Origin: CAYWOS01 sp964459985 | GTDB lineage: Bacteria > Bacillota > Clostridia > Christensenellales > Aristaeellaceae | Assembly (NCBI GenBank): GCA_964459985.1 | Contig: CAYWOS010000006.1 | Coordinates: 29,382-93,381, forward strand | DNA: 64,000 nucleotides | Direction: 5' to 3' | In this document: positions 33,543 through 43,335 of the stretch, piece after piece | How the letters are laid out: each line of letters begins with the position of its first letter | Numbering within the stretch: the first letter of the stretch is position 1 | Made by a program: the position numbers and the translations under genes | The notes under the pieces: model-generated | Database searches by the model: none | What the model was told of the DNA's origin: nothing | What the model saw: only the letters and a program-made list of their open reading frames with translations

Positions 33543-34502
33543 ATGGCGGACACAGGCTTTGACGGCGTGATAACCGACGTCCACGGCATTCGCGTGGGGC
33601 AGGCGCAAAACGCGAAGGCGCGCACGGGCGTCACCGTCGTATTGTGCGGCAAGGACGGCGCGACGGGCGGCGTATCGGTGCGCGGCGCCGCGCCCGGCAC
33701 GCGGGAAACCGACGTGCTCAAGCCCGGCAATCTGGTGGAAAACGTCAACGCCGTCGTGCTCGCGGGCGGCAGCGCCTACGGGCTGGACGCGGCGAGCGGC
33801 GTGATGCGGTACCTGGAGCAAATGGGCGTCGGACTGGATATGGACGTCGCCCGCGTGCCCATCGTGCCCGCCGCCGTGCTGTTTGATCTCTCCATCGGCG
33901 ATCCCAACGTGCGCCCCGACGCCGCGATGGGCCGCGCCGCCTGCATGAATGCCGACAAGACGGTTCAGCAGGGCAAATTCGGCGCGGGCGCGGGCGCGAC
34001 GGTGGGCAAGCTCATTCCCGGCGCGATCCCGGCGGACTGCGGCGTCGGCTCGGCGTCGATCACGCTGCCCGAGGGCGTCACGGTAGGCGCGATCGTCGCC
34101 GTCAACGCGGTGGGCGACGTGTATCATCCCGTCACGGGCAAGCCGCTCGCCTGCGGACGTATGCCGGACGGAACGCCGGTGCCCGCCGAAGGCCTTTTGT
34201 ACGGCCACGCGCCCGCGCCGCAGCCCATCCGCATCCCCGCGCCGGGCAGCAACACCACCATCGGCGTCGTCGCCGTCGACTGCAAGCTGTCCAAGGAGCA
34301 GGCGAACCGGCTGGCCGACGTCGCGCACGACGGGCTGGCGCGCACCATCCGTCCCGTTCACACGCAAATGGACGGCGACACGATGTTCGCCCTCGCCACC
34401 GGGCGCATCGGCGCCGAGGTCAATTTTGTCAAGCTCTGCGCCGCCGCCGCCGAGGTGACGGCGCGCGCCATCGCCAACGCCGCGCTGTTCGCAAGGACAT
34501 GA
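33543..34502 (+). CDS. P1-family (S58) autoprocessing N-terminal nucleophile peptidase
   Basis: 319 residues of the DmpA/NylC/EndoType fold. The GVITDVHGIRVGQ start, VRGAAPGTRETDVL, GGSAYGLDAASGV and GKFGAGAGATVGK are characteristic. The chain should self-cleave before the Thr in GSNTTIGVVAVDC near residue 238, making alpha and beta subunits with an N-terminal Thr or Ser nucleophile. Substrates in the family include D-amino acid amides and cyclic amides; here unknown. Two bases after the hydrolase and overlapping acpS by ATGA. Confidence 0.9.
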   Translation: MADTGFDGVITDVHGIRVGQAQNAKARTGVTVVLCGKDGATGGVSVRGAAPGTRETDVLKPGNLVENVNAVVLAGGSAYGLDAASGVMRYLEQMGVGLDMDVARVPIVPAAVLFDLSIGDPNVRPDAAMGRAACMNADKTVQQGKFGAGAGATVGKLIPGAIPADCGVGSASITLPEGVTVGAIVAVNAVGDVYHPVTGKPLACGRMPDGTPVPAEGLLYGHAPAPQPIRIPAPGSNTTIGVVAVDCKLSKEQANRLADVAHDGLARTIRPVHTQMDGDTMFALATGRIGAEVNFVKLCAAAAEVTARAIANAALFART

Positions 34503-34872
34503 TCGTCGGCGTCGGCATCGATTTGTGCGATCTGTCGCGGATGCGGGATATGCTGGCGCGTCCGCGCTTTCTCGCGCGCTTCTTCAGCGAGGACGAACGC
34601 GCGTACATCGCCTCGCGCGGCGCGTCCTCCGCGCAGTCGGCGGCGGGGATTTACGCCGCCAAGGAGGCCTTCGCCAAGGCGCTGGGCACGGGCGTGGCGG
34701 GCTTTGAACTGCGCGAGGTATCGGTCGTCCACAATGATCTCGGCGCGCCGATATACGCGCTGACGGGCGGCGCGCTCGCGGCGGCGAACGCGCGCGGCAT
34801 CGCACGAATCCATTTGTCCGTCACGCACGACGGCGGCGTGGCGGCGGCCGTCGCCGTCGCGGAGGGAGAACC

Positions 34873-34876
<4 letters not shown>
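34499..34876 (+). CDS. acpS: Holo-[acyl-carrier-protein] synthase
   Basis: Transfers 4-phosphopantetheine from CoA to ACP. 125 residues, typical. Magnesium-binding Asp in GVGIDLCDLSRM near residue 8 and Glu in YAAKEAFAKALGTG near 59 are present. The HLSVTHD motif is close to the C-terminus. Four-base overlaps with the genes on both sides show tight coupling. The acpS-nnr order is common in Firmicutes. Confidence 0.95.
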
Positions 34877-36306
<1,430 letters not shown>

Positions 36307-36414
36307 CCGCGCCCGACGCCAAGCGCCGCATCACACACGCGCGCGGCCGGGGCGAGGCGCGGGCTGCCGCCGGCACAGGGCGATCCCGCGCGGCGCGTGA
36401 AAAGACCTACGACA

Positions 36415-36442
36415 AAAGCGCCGTCCGAACAGACGGCGCTTT
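36415..36442. terminator. Bidirectional terminator between nnr and rpmB
   Basis: AAAGCGCCGTC and GACGGCGCTTT (11 bp each) around a 6-nt loop, with A and T runs on both sides; it can end both convergent genes. Confidence 0.85.
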
Positions 36443-36457
36443 ACGGCGTCGAAAGGC

Positions 36458-36676
36458 TTACGCTTCCTCGGTAACGGCGGGAGCCGATGCGGCGCGCTGC
36501 ACGTACCCGCTGCGCAGGCAGCGCGTGCACACGTTCAGGCGCATCGGGCGGCCGTTGACCAGCACGCGGATCTTCTGGACGTTGGGCGCCCAGGTGCGGC
36601 TGCTCTTGCGGTTGGAATGGCTGACGTTATGCCCGGTCATGAGACCCTTCTCGCATACTTCACAAAACTTGCCCAT
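36458..36676 (-). CDS. rpmB: Large ribosomal subunit protein bL28
   Basis: 72 residues. CEVCEKG near residue 5 and CTRCLRSGYV near 51 give the four-Cys (zinc-binding) form of L28. GHNVSHSNRKSSRTWAPN is the family signature. It has a short Ala/Glu tail. GGGGGG precedes the ATG. Monocistronic, with its own promoter and a shared terminator. Confidence 0.96.
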   Translation of the reverse strand: MGKFCEVCEKGLMTGHNVSHSNRKSSRTWAPNVQKIRVLVNGRPMRLNVCTRCLRSGYVQRAASAPAVTEEA

Positions 36677-36747
36677 TTTCTATACCCCCCGGTGAATTTC
36701 GTACAAGGACGCGGAAAACCGCGATGCTCTCCGATGACAGCTTGAGT

Positions 36748-36776
36748 ATTCTATCACAGGCGCGCAGAAATTGCAA
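36748..36776 (-). promoter_or_regulatory. Promoter of rpmB
   Basis: On the minus strand: TTGCAA (36771-36776), 17 bp, TAGAAT (36748-36753), about 70 bp before the start. Confidence 0.75.
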
Positions 36777-36834
36777 GCCATTTTTCAAAAGCGGGGAGAG
36801 AAGAACGAAATAGACAAGAATCATCGGATTCCTA

Positions 36835-36863
36835 TTGACATATTTCACAAGAAATGATATGAT
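36835..36863 (+). promoter_or_regulatory. Promoter of second ABC importer operon
   Basis: TTGACA (36835-36840), 17-bp spacer, TATGAT (36858-36863). The untranslated leader is about 100 nt. Confidence 0.88.
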
Positions 36864-36971
36864 TTATTGCAAGGAGCGGACAGAATCGATCGGACGATAT
36901 CACGGTTTCTTTCCTGTCCGAACCAGCCCAACCGCGGCGTGTCGCCGCGTAATAGAAAGGGGATTCCACCC

Positions 36972-38243
36972 ATGAAGAAACTCTTGGCACTGGTACTGGC
37001 ACTGACCTTCGCAATGACCATGCTCGCGGGCATCGCTTCCGCCGAGGACGGAGCGGTGTATTTCCTCAATTTCAAGCCCGAAGCCGACGCCGCGTGGCAG
37101 GCGCTCGCGGCGACCTATACCCAGAAAACGGGCGTGCCCGTCACCGTCGTCACCGCCGCTTCGGGCACCTATCAGGAAACCCTGACCACCGAAATGGACA
37201 AGGGCGCCGCCGCGCCCACGCTGTTCCAGTGCGGCAATCAGGCCGGCCTTGACACGTGGGACGAGTACTGCCTCGATCTCAAGGAAACCGACTTCTACAA
37301 GGAACTGACGACCGAGGAATTCAACCTCTTCGGCGAGAACGGCGAAGCCTTCTGCGTCGGCTACTGCTACGAAGCGTTCGGCATCATCGTCAACAAGGCG
37401 CTGCTCCAGAAAGCCGGCTACGCCGTGACCGACATCAAGGATTTTGCCTCGCTGAAAGCCATCGCCGAGGATATCCACGCGCGCGCGGCCGAGCTCGGCT
37501 TCGACGCCTTCACCTCCTCGGGCATGGACAGCTCCTCCTCCTGGCGCTTCTCCGGCCATCTTACCAACATGCCCCTGTACTATGAATTCCGCGACGATCA
37601 CGTCACCGCGCAGCCCGCGACCGTGACGGGCAAATACCTTGACAACTTCAAGCTGATCTGGGATCTGTACATCAACAATTCCGCCACCGCTCCCGACAAA
37701 TTGGCGACGGCGACGGGCGATCAGGCCGAAGCCGAATTCGGCGAAGGCAAGGCCGTGTTCTTCCAGAACGGCACGTGGGAATACGCCAACCTGACCGGCA
37801 AATTCGCCATGAAGGCCGATGATCTGGCGATGGTCCCGATCTACTGCGGCGTCGAGGGCGAGGAAAAGGCCGGCCTGTGCTGCGGCACCGAGAACTGCTG
37901 GGCGGTCAACTGCAAGGTTTCCGAAGCCAACCAGAAGGCGACGCTGGACTTCCTCTACTGGGTCGTGACCTCGGATGAAGGCACCGCGATGATGGCGGAG
38001 CAGTTCGGCCCCATCCCCTTCAAGGCCGCCAAAGCGTCCGACAACGTATTCTTCAATGATGCCAACAAGTATCTCGCCGACGGCAACTACGTCGTCAGCT
38101 GGGCGTTCAACTACACGCCGAACGTGGACAACTGGCGCGCGGGCATCGTCGCCGCGATGACGCAGTATTCCGCCGGCGCGACCTGGGACGATGTCGTCGC
38201 CGCGTACGTGCAGGGCTGGGCGAACGAGTACGCCAACCAGTAA
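36972..38243 (+). CDS. Extracellular sugar-binding protein of second ABC importer
   Basis: 423 residues. Signal peptide MKKLLALVLALTFAMTMLAG ending at ASAED, without a lipobox Cys. The mature protein starts AVYFLNFKPEADAAWQALAA and fits family 1 binding proteins (MsmE/UgpB-like), with FQNGTWEYANLTGKF in the hinge region. Four mature-region Cys lie in CCGTENCWAVNC. The ATG at 36972 is the signal-peptide start; the frame is open further upstream without coding character. Highest expressed gene of its operon, judging from promoter and downstream hairpin. Confidence 0.93.
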   Translation: MKKLLALVLALTFAMTMLAGIASAEDGAVYFLNFKPEADAAWQALAATYTQKTGVPVTVVTAASGTYQETLTTEMDKGAAAPTLFQCGNQAGLDTWDEYCLDLKETDFYKELTTEEFNLFGENGEAFCVGYCYEAFGIIVNKALLQKAGYAVTDIKDFASLKAIAEDIHARAAELGFDAFTSSGMDSSSSWRFSGHLTNMPLYYEFRDDHVTAQPATVTGKYLDNFKLIWDLYINNSATAPDKLATATGDQAEAEFGEGKAVFFQNGTWEYANLTGKFAMKADDLAMVPIYCGVEGEEKAGLCCGTENCWAVNCKVSEANQKATLDFLYWVVTSDEGTAMMAEQFGPIPFKAAKASDNVFFNDANKYLADGNYVVSWAFNYTPNVDNWRAGIVAAMTQYSAGATWDDVVAAYVQGWANEYANQ

Positions 38244-38260
38244 GCAAAACCATCTCTCGA

Positions 38261-38286
38261 GGGGAGCGGGCGAAACCCCGCTCCCC
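38261..38286 (+). terminator. Intra-operon hairpin after the binding-protein gene
   Basis: GGGGAGCGGG and CCCGCTCCCC around a 6-nt loop, followed by TTCCTCATT. Probably a partial terminator or 3-prime stabiliser that sets binding protein above permeases, as in the importer at 1770-4055. Confidence 0.65.
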
Positions 38287-38317
38287 TTCCTCATTCGGAC
38301 GACATCAAGGAGCGGCT

Positions 38318-39214
38318 ATGAAACCAAACAAGCGGCCCAAAGCGGCGGCAGTCAACTCCCGTCTGATCCGCCGTCCCATACAAAGGTGCTTTGCTCTTTT
38401 CCTGCTGCCGACGTTCGTCGCGTTCTGCATCGGATTCCTGTGGCCATTCGTGCAGGGCGTTTATCTGTCCTTTTGCAAGTTCAGCACCATCAGCGGCGCG
38501 AAATGGATCGGTTTTGACAACTACGTCAGGGCGTTCACCAACCCCACCTCGGGCTTCGCCCATGCCTTCGGTTATACGGCGCTGGTGGCGGTCGCCTCGC
38601 TGGTGTTCATCAATGTCCTCGCGTTCGCCGTCGCCTACGCGCTGACGCGGGGGATGAAAGGCACGAATCTGTTCCGCAGCGTGTTTTTCATGCCCAACCT
38701 CATCGGCGGCATCGTGCTGGGCTACATCTGGTCGATGATTTTCGGCGCGGGCATCAAGCTCGACGCCACGTACGGCTTCTGGGGGCTGATCATCCTGATG
38801 TGCTGGCAGCAGGTGGGCTACATGATGATCATCTACATCGCGGGCCTGCAGTCGGTGCCCGAGGATATGCTCGAAGCCGCCAAGATCGACGGCGCGAACG
38901 GCTGGCGGACGCTGTGGAATATCACCATTCCCACGGTCATGCCTTCCATCACCATCTGCACCTTCCTCACGCTCACCAACTCCTTCAAGCTCTACGATCA
39001 GAACATGGTGCTCACGGGCGGCCAGCCCTTCATTTTCTCGGGCGGCGCGCAGATCCACACCACCGAAATGCTCGCGCTCAACATCGTTAATGATTTCTCG
39101 CGCGGCACGTCGCGCGGTCTGGGACAGGCGAAGGCCGTCGTGTTCTTCTTCCTCGTCGCCGCCATCGCGCTCATCCAGCTCCGCGCGACGCGGAGCAAGG
39201 AGGTGCAGCAATGA
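38318..39214 (+). CDS. Carbohydrate ABC transporter permease, MalF/UgpA type
   Basis: 298 residues, six helices after a basic tail. EAA loop MLEAAKIDGANGWRTLWNI near residue 188. Pairs with the next gene, which it overlaps by ATGA. A CAAGGAG ribosome site precedes the start. No ATPase gene is in the operon. Confidence 0.93.
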   Translation: MKPNKRPKAAAVNSRLIRRPIQRCFALFLLPTFVAFCIGFLWPFVQGVYLSFCKFSTISGAKWIGFDNYVRAFTNPTSGFAHAFGYTALVAVASLVFINVLAFAVAYALTRGMKGTNLFRSVFFMPNLIGGIVLGYIWSMIFGAGIKLDATYGFWGLIILMCWQQVGYMMIIYIAGLQSVPEDMLEAAKIDGANGWRTLWNITIPTVMPSITICTFLTLTNSFKLYDQNMVLTGGQPFIFSGGAQIHTTEMLALNIVNDFSRGTSRGLGQAKAVVFFFLVAAIALIQLRATRSKEVQQ

Positions 39215-40056
39215 CGAACAGGGAAACGTTGGGCAAAAAGGTGCTCACGGGCGTTTTCGCCGTCATCAGCGTGATCTATATGCTGCCCATTCTGCTGGTG
39301 CTGATGAACTCCTTCAAGGCGAACACCTCCATCAACACCAATCCCTTCGCACTGCCTACGGGCGAAACCTTTATGCGCTTTGAGAACTACATGACGGGCA
39401 TGATGGCGGGCAATTATCCCTTCCTGCAGTCCGCCGCCAACAGCTTTACCATCACCGTTCTCTCGGTGGCGCTGATCCTGCTGTGCACCTCGATGGCGGC
39501 GTGGTACATCGCGCGCGTGGACGATCCGCTCTCGCGCGTCGTGTACTACATGTGCGTGTTTTCAATGGTCGTGCCCTTCCAGATGGTTATGCTCACGCTG
39601 TCCAACACCGCGCGGACGCTGGGGCTGGACAAGCCGCTCACCATTCCCGTTATCTATCTGGGGTTCGGTGCGGGACTGGCGGTGTTCATGTTCACGGGCT
39701 TCGTGAAGAGCATGCCGCTTGAAATCGAGGAAGCCGCCGCCATCGACGGCTGCGGCCCGATGCGCACCTATTTCGGCGTGGTCATGCCCATGCTCAAGCC
39801 CATCATCGTCTCGGTGGGCGTGCTCGAGCTCATGTGGGTGTGGAACGATTATCTCCTGCCCTATATGGTGCTTGACCGCACGAAATACATGACCATTCCC
39901 ATCCACATCCAGTATTTGCAGGGCAGCTACGGCCATGTCGATCTGGGCGCGGTCATGTCGCTGATCGTCATCAGCATCATCCCCATCGTGATCTTCTATT
40001 TAAGCTGCCAGAAGTACATCATATCGGGCGTCATGGCGGGCGCGATCAAGGGCTGA
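39211..40056 (+). CDS. Carbohydrate ABC transporter permease, MalG type
   Basis: 281 residues, six helices; EAA loop IEEAAAIDGCGPMRTYFGV near residue 173; C-terminus VMAGAIKG as in MalG proteins. Last gene of the second importer. Its terminator hairpin begins 14 bp beyond the stop and is where copy 2 of the repeat element is inserted. Confidence 0.93.
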   Translation: MTNRETLGKKVLTGVFAVISVIYMLPILLVLMNSFKANTSINTNPFALPTGETFMRFENYMTGMMAGNYPFLQSAANSFTITVLSVALILLCTSMAAWYIARVDDPLSRVVYYMCVFSMVVPFQMVMLTLSNTARTLGLDKPLTIPVIYLGFGAGLAVFMFTGFVKSMPLEIEEAAAIDGCGPMRTYFGVVMPMLKPIIVSVGVLELMWVWNDYLLPYMVLDRTKYMTIPIHIQYLQGSYGHVDLGAVMSLIVISIIPIVIFYLSCQKYIISGVMAGAIKG

Positions 40057-40069
40057 CGCCGAGGCGCAA

Positions 40070-40098
40070 AAACGGGAACCGACAGGCGCGGTTCCCGT
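40070..40098. repeat. Proximal copy of duplicated terminator hairpin (repeat element copy 2)
   Basis: ACGGGAACC, 9-nt loop, GGTTCCCGT; 29 bp identical to 40331-40359. The sequence is unrelated to the flanking hairpin of copy 1. No U-tract follows here. Confidence 0.92.
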
Positions 40099-40330
40099 CT
40101 GGGTGTCGACAAAGCCGACACGCTCCGAAAAAATGACAAAGTCATTTTTTCGGCTTGCACGTTTTTCCTGCGCGGCTTTGCCGCGCGGCCGGAAGAACGC
40201 GTAAGGAACCGATTTTCTGCGGAAAATCGTTCCGAAACCACCGCGCATGTCGCTGGTTTCGGATGAGAAACGAAGGGGCTCCGCCCCTTCGTTGCATCCC
40301 CGGGAGGAACGACCGGGTCTATCGATGCGT
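40099..40330 (+). mobile_element. Hairpin-array repeat element, copy 2
   Basis: 232-bp second copy of the element at 24473-24707, same orientation relative to the gene in front of it. About a dozen substitutions and one single-base indel separate the two by eye. Stem-loops are retained; the CCGAAAAAATGA / TCATTTTTTCGG stem (12 bp) and AACGAAGGGGC / GCCCCTTCGTT stem (11 bp) are perfect here. Flanked by a perfect 29-bp duplication of the permease gene's terminator hairpin. No gene inside. Confidence 0.82.
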
Positions 40331-40363
40331 AAACGGGAACCGACAGGCGCGGTTCCCGTTTTC
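40331..40363 (+). terminator. Distal copy of duplicated terminator hairpin with U-tract (copy 2)
   Basis: Second copy of the 29-bp hairpin (40331-40359) followed by TTTCC, the presumed original end of the importer operon; it also sits 29 bp from the convergent gene's stop. Confidence 0.8.
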
Positions 40364-40387
40364 CATATTTCCGTAAGCGCCCGGCGT

Positions 40388-41176
40388 TCAGTTCGCGGCG
40401 TTCTCGAGCGCCGTCACGCGCTCGGCGAGCGCGGCGCAGAAGCTGTCGAGCGTGCGCAGGCGCATATCGGGCGAGCTGCCGACGAATTCCTTGCACACCG
40501 AAAGCATGTCGCGCGCGGCCAGCTGCAGATCCTCCAGCTTAATCATCACCAGATCGCACCGCACGCGCAGTTTGTCGGCAAGCAAAGGATTCTCCTTTTG
40601 CGTCACCCTGTCGATCAGACAGTCGAGCGCCTCGAGCGCGCGGTACACCTCGCGGTCGCCGGCGTCGCTCGCCTTGCGCGATATGGACGCGCGCAGCGCC
40701 CCGATATCGTCCGTTTCCTCCTGCGGCGCGATCTCGGGGCAGGGGTATCCCTGCGCGCGCAGATCCTCCGCGATCGCCGCGATCCATTCGGGACGCTTGC
40801 GCAGGACGGCGCGGTATTTGTTCTGATATCTGAGCATCAGCGAATGATCGCCGCCCGCCAGTTCGCTCACGCACGCGCGCACCGACTGTCCCCTGCCCCG
40901 CGCGATCAGCACGGCGCGCAGAAGCGAATCGATCTCCTCCTGCGTGAAAACCTGAAAGGGCGCGGCGCGTTTGAAGGATTCGCCGCCGCGCTCGCGCAGC
41001 TGCATATAATAGTAGTTTCTGATGCTGTTGGGCTTCCTGCCCAGCTCCCGGCCCATGCGCTCGAACACGCCGCGAAGCGGAATGCCGGTATCCGCCGCCT
41101 GCCGGATTTCATTCCACAATTTCTCGGTTTCCTCCGCGCTCCAGCCGCTGCGCGTCAGTTGAATCGTCTGCTCCAT
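40388..41176 (-). CDS. Myb/SANT-like DNA-binding protein of unknown function
   Basis: 262 residues. An N-terminal Myb-like helix-turn-helix (SGWSAEETEKLWNEIRQA to KPNSIRNYYYMQLRE) resembles the RsfA/Myb-like class of Firmicutes regulators. A second, weaker Myb-like repeat starts at FTQEEIDSLLRAVLIARG. The C-terminal half is helical (ALRASISRKASDAGDREV onward) and may form a coiled coil. Probably a transcription regulator; no target is evident. The gene is divergent from the winged-helix gene. Confidence 0.7.
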   Translation of the reverse strand: MEQTIQLTRSGWSAEETEKLWNEIRQAADTGIPLRGVFERMGRELGRKPNSIRNYYYMQLRERGGESFKRAAPFQVFTQEEIDSLLRAVLIARGRGQSVRACVSELAGGDHSLMLRYQNKYRAVLRKRPEWIAAIAEDLRAQGYPCPEIAPQEETDDIGALRASISRKASDAGDREVYRALEALDCLIDRVTQKENPLLADKLRVRCDLVMIKLEDLQLAARDMLSVCKEFVGSSPDMRLRTLDSFCAALAERVTALENAAN

Positions 41177-41270
41177 TCGTCTCTCCTCCGTCGCTCTTTT
41201 GGTACATAATATGCGCGGCGGATAGACGCAATATTCCCGAAATGACGGCTGTGTTACAAAAATATTTCTT

Positions 41271-41284
41271 TTTGTTGCAACAAA
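41271..41284. promoter_or_regulatory. Perfect 14-bp palindrome in the divergent regulator gap
   Basis: TTTGTTGCAACAAA lies between the Myb-like gene and the winged-helix gene, about 40 bp before the latter. A candidate operator for one of these two regulators. Confidence 0.45.
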
Positions 41285-41322
41285 TGCGTGTCCGCGTTCG
41301 TCTTATAGGTGAGGTGATACAA

Positions 41323-41637
41323 ATGTGCCTGACCATGGCGATTCAGAGGGAAAGCAAATCAAGCGCCGTTCTGGCGATATACGAGGAAAACCAGTCCGTT
41401 TATCTGGACGGCCGTCCCTGTGAACTGACACAGCAGGAATACCAGCTGCTGCAAAAACTGGCGGAGAACTCTGACCGCGCGATATCGCGCGAGGAATTGC
41501 TCCGCACGGCATGGGGATACCTATCGCCCGGCGAAACGCGCACGGTGGACGTGCACGTTCAGCGCCTGCGCAAAAAGATCGGTTTTTCGTCGATCGAAAC
41601 GGTGTATCGCTGCGGTTATAAGCTCCGCACGGCGTGA
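41323..41637 (+). CDS. Stand-alone OmpR/PhoB-type winged-helix protein
   Basis: 104 residues. It is only the DNA-binding effector domain of a response regulator: YLDGRPCELTQQEYQLLQKL, ISREELLRTAWGY, and recognition helix TVDVHVQRLRKKIG with TVYRCGYKL wing. There is no receiver domain and no sensor kinase nearby. The ATG at 41323 is chosen because GAGGTG lies upstream. It overlaps the end of the convergent pyrG gene by 22 bp. Confidence 0.82.
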   Translation: MCLTMAIQRESKSSAVLAIYEENQSVYLDGRPCELTQQEYQLLQKLAENSDRAISREELLRTAWGYLSPGETRTVDVHVQRLRKKIGFSSIETVYRCGYKLRTA

Positions 41638-43226
41638 CGGCAGGCGGTCAGGAAGGCGCCGAAAAGCGGGTGCGGACGGTCGGGTCGGCTCTTGAACTCG
41701 GGATGGAACTGCACGGCGAGGAAGAACCTTTTTTCCGGTAATTCGACGATTTCCACGAGATCCCTTTCGGGATTCCGCCCGGTCACGCGCATCCCCGCCG
41801 CCTCGAACGCCGCGAGAAAACGGTTGTTGAACTCGTAGCGGTGGCGGTGGCGCTCCGTGATCATCTCCGCGCCGTACGCCGCGCGCGCCAGCGAGCCTTC
41901 GGCCAAACGACAGGCGTACGCGCCCAGCCGCATCGTTCCGCCCATGTTTTCAAGGTTCTGATCGGGCATCAGATCGATGACCGGGTGCGCCGTGCCGGGA
42001 TTGACCTCGGCGGTGTCGGCGTCCTCCCATCCGATCACGTGGCGTGCAAACTCGATGCACGCCATTTGCATGCCCAGACACAGCCCGAGGAAGGGCAGAT
42101 CGTTTTCCCTCGCCCACCTGATGGCGCTGATTTTACCCTCCAGTCCGCGCGCGCCGAAACCGCCCGGCACGATCAGCCCGTCGGCGGACGCCAGCTTGTC
42201 CGCGACGTTGCCGTCGTCCACGCTCTCGGCGTCGATCCATTCGATATGAACGCGCGTGCCCTGCGCGATGCCGGCGTGATGCAGCGATTCGACGATGCTC
42301 AAATAGGCGTCGGGCAGCGCGACATACTTCCCCACGAGCGCGATATGGACTTCGCCCTCGCGCGCGGCTTCCTTTTCGACGATGCCGCGCCACGCCGTCA
42401 GATCGCATACGCGCCCCGCAAGGCCAAGCAGCTCGCACACCTTATCGTCCAGCCCTTCCTGATGCAGGATGAGCGGAACGGCGTACAGGCTGGGCGCGTC
42501 CATGTTTTCAAACACGCGCCCGGCGGGCATATTGCAAAACATGCCGATTTTGTCCTTCATATCGGGCGGAATCGGCTTTTCTGTGCGGCAGACGAGAAGA
42601 TCGGGCTGGATGCCGATGGCGCCCAGCTCCTTAACGGAATGCTGCGTGGGCTTCGTTTTCAGTTCGCCTGCCATCTTCAGATAGGGCAAAAGCGTCACAT
42701 GAATGAAAAGCGTGCGCTCGCGCCCCAGCTCGAAGCGCATCTGACGGATGCTCTCCAGAAAGGGCTGTCCCTCGATATCGCCCACCGTGCCGCCGATTTC
42801 GCACAGGACGACGTCGGGCGGGTTGTCGCATTCCGCCGTTTTGAGGATTCGCGATTTGATTTCATTAGTGATATGCGGGATGGTCTGCACCGTCGCGCCC
42901 AGATACCCGCCCCGCCGCTCGCGGTCGATGACGGCCTTGTACACACGGCCGCTGGTGACGTTGGCGTTCTGCGTGAGGTTTTCGTCGATAAAGCGTTCGT
43001 AGTGCCCCAGATCAAGATCGGTTTCCGCGCCGTCCTCGGTGATGAATACCTCGCCGTGCTGGTACGGGTTCATCGTGCCGGGATCGACATTGATATACGG
43101 ATCGAGCTTCTGCATGGCGACGCGCAGCCCGCGCGCCTTGAGCAGCCGTCCGAGGCTTGCCGCCGTGATGCCCTTCCCGAGCGAGGAAACCACGCCGCCG
43201 GTAATAAAGATGAATTTCGTCCGCAT
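41616..43226 (-). CDS. pyrG: CTP synthase
   Basis: Makes CTP from UTP, glutamine and ATP. 536 residues. Synthase domain starts KFIFITGGVVSSLGKGI with MQKLDPYINVDPGTM; the glutamine amidotransferase domain has nucleophile Cys in FLGLCLGMQ near 381 and His/Glu in VQFHPEFKSRP near the C-terminus. The ATG at 43226 has GGAGGG nine bases upstream. Its end overlaps the convergent winged-helix gene by 22 bp. Confidence 0.97.
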   Translation of the reverse strand: MRTKFIFITGGVVSSLGKGITAASLGRLLKARGLRVAMQKLDPYINVDPGTMNPYQHGEVFITEDGAETDLDLGHYERFIDENLTQNANVTSGRVYKAVIDRERRGGYLGATVQTIPHITNEIKSRILKTAECDNPPDVVLCEIGGTVGDIEGQPFLESIRQMRFELGRERTLFIHVTLLPYLKMAGELKTKPTQHSVKELGAIGIQPDLLVCRTEKPIPPDMKDKIGMFCNMPAGRVFENMDAPSLYAVPLILHQEGLDDKVCELLGLAGRVCDLTAWRGIVEKEAAREGEVHIALVGKYVALPDAYLSIVESLHHAGIAQGTRVHIEWIDAESVDDGNVADKLASADGLIVPGGFGARGLEGKISAIRWARENDLPFLGLCLGMQMACIEFARHVIGWEDADTAEVNPGTAHPVIDLMPDQNLENMGGTMRLGAYACRLAEGSLARAAYGAEMITERHRHRYEFNNRFLAAFEAAGMRVTGRNPERDLVEIVELPEKRFFLAVQFHPEFKSRPDRPHPLFGAFLTACRHAVRSL

Positions 43227-43271
43227 TCTTCGTCCCTCCCCTGCCGTCCGCACGCCAAAAACAACGCACAG

Positions 43272-43300
43272 ACTTTATCAAAGCGTCCGCGCGTTGTCAA
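43272..43300 (-). promoter_or_regulatory. Promoter of pyrG
   Basis: On the minus strand: TTGACA (43295-43300), 17 bp, TAAAGT (43272-43277). No attenuator-like C-run leader was recognised. Confidence 0.78.
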
Positions 43301-43335
43301 GGGAGTTTTTGCGGAAAACCAGCCGAAAAACAGCG

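Noticed and set aside
40099..40330. Repeat core as an integron attC or a CRISPR leader
   Set aside because: No integrase or cas gene, no cassette gene, and the flanking duplications are terminator hairpins rather than core sites.
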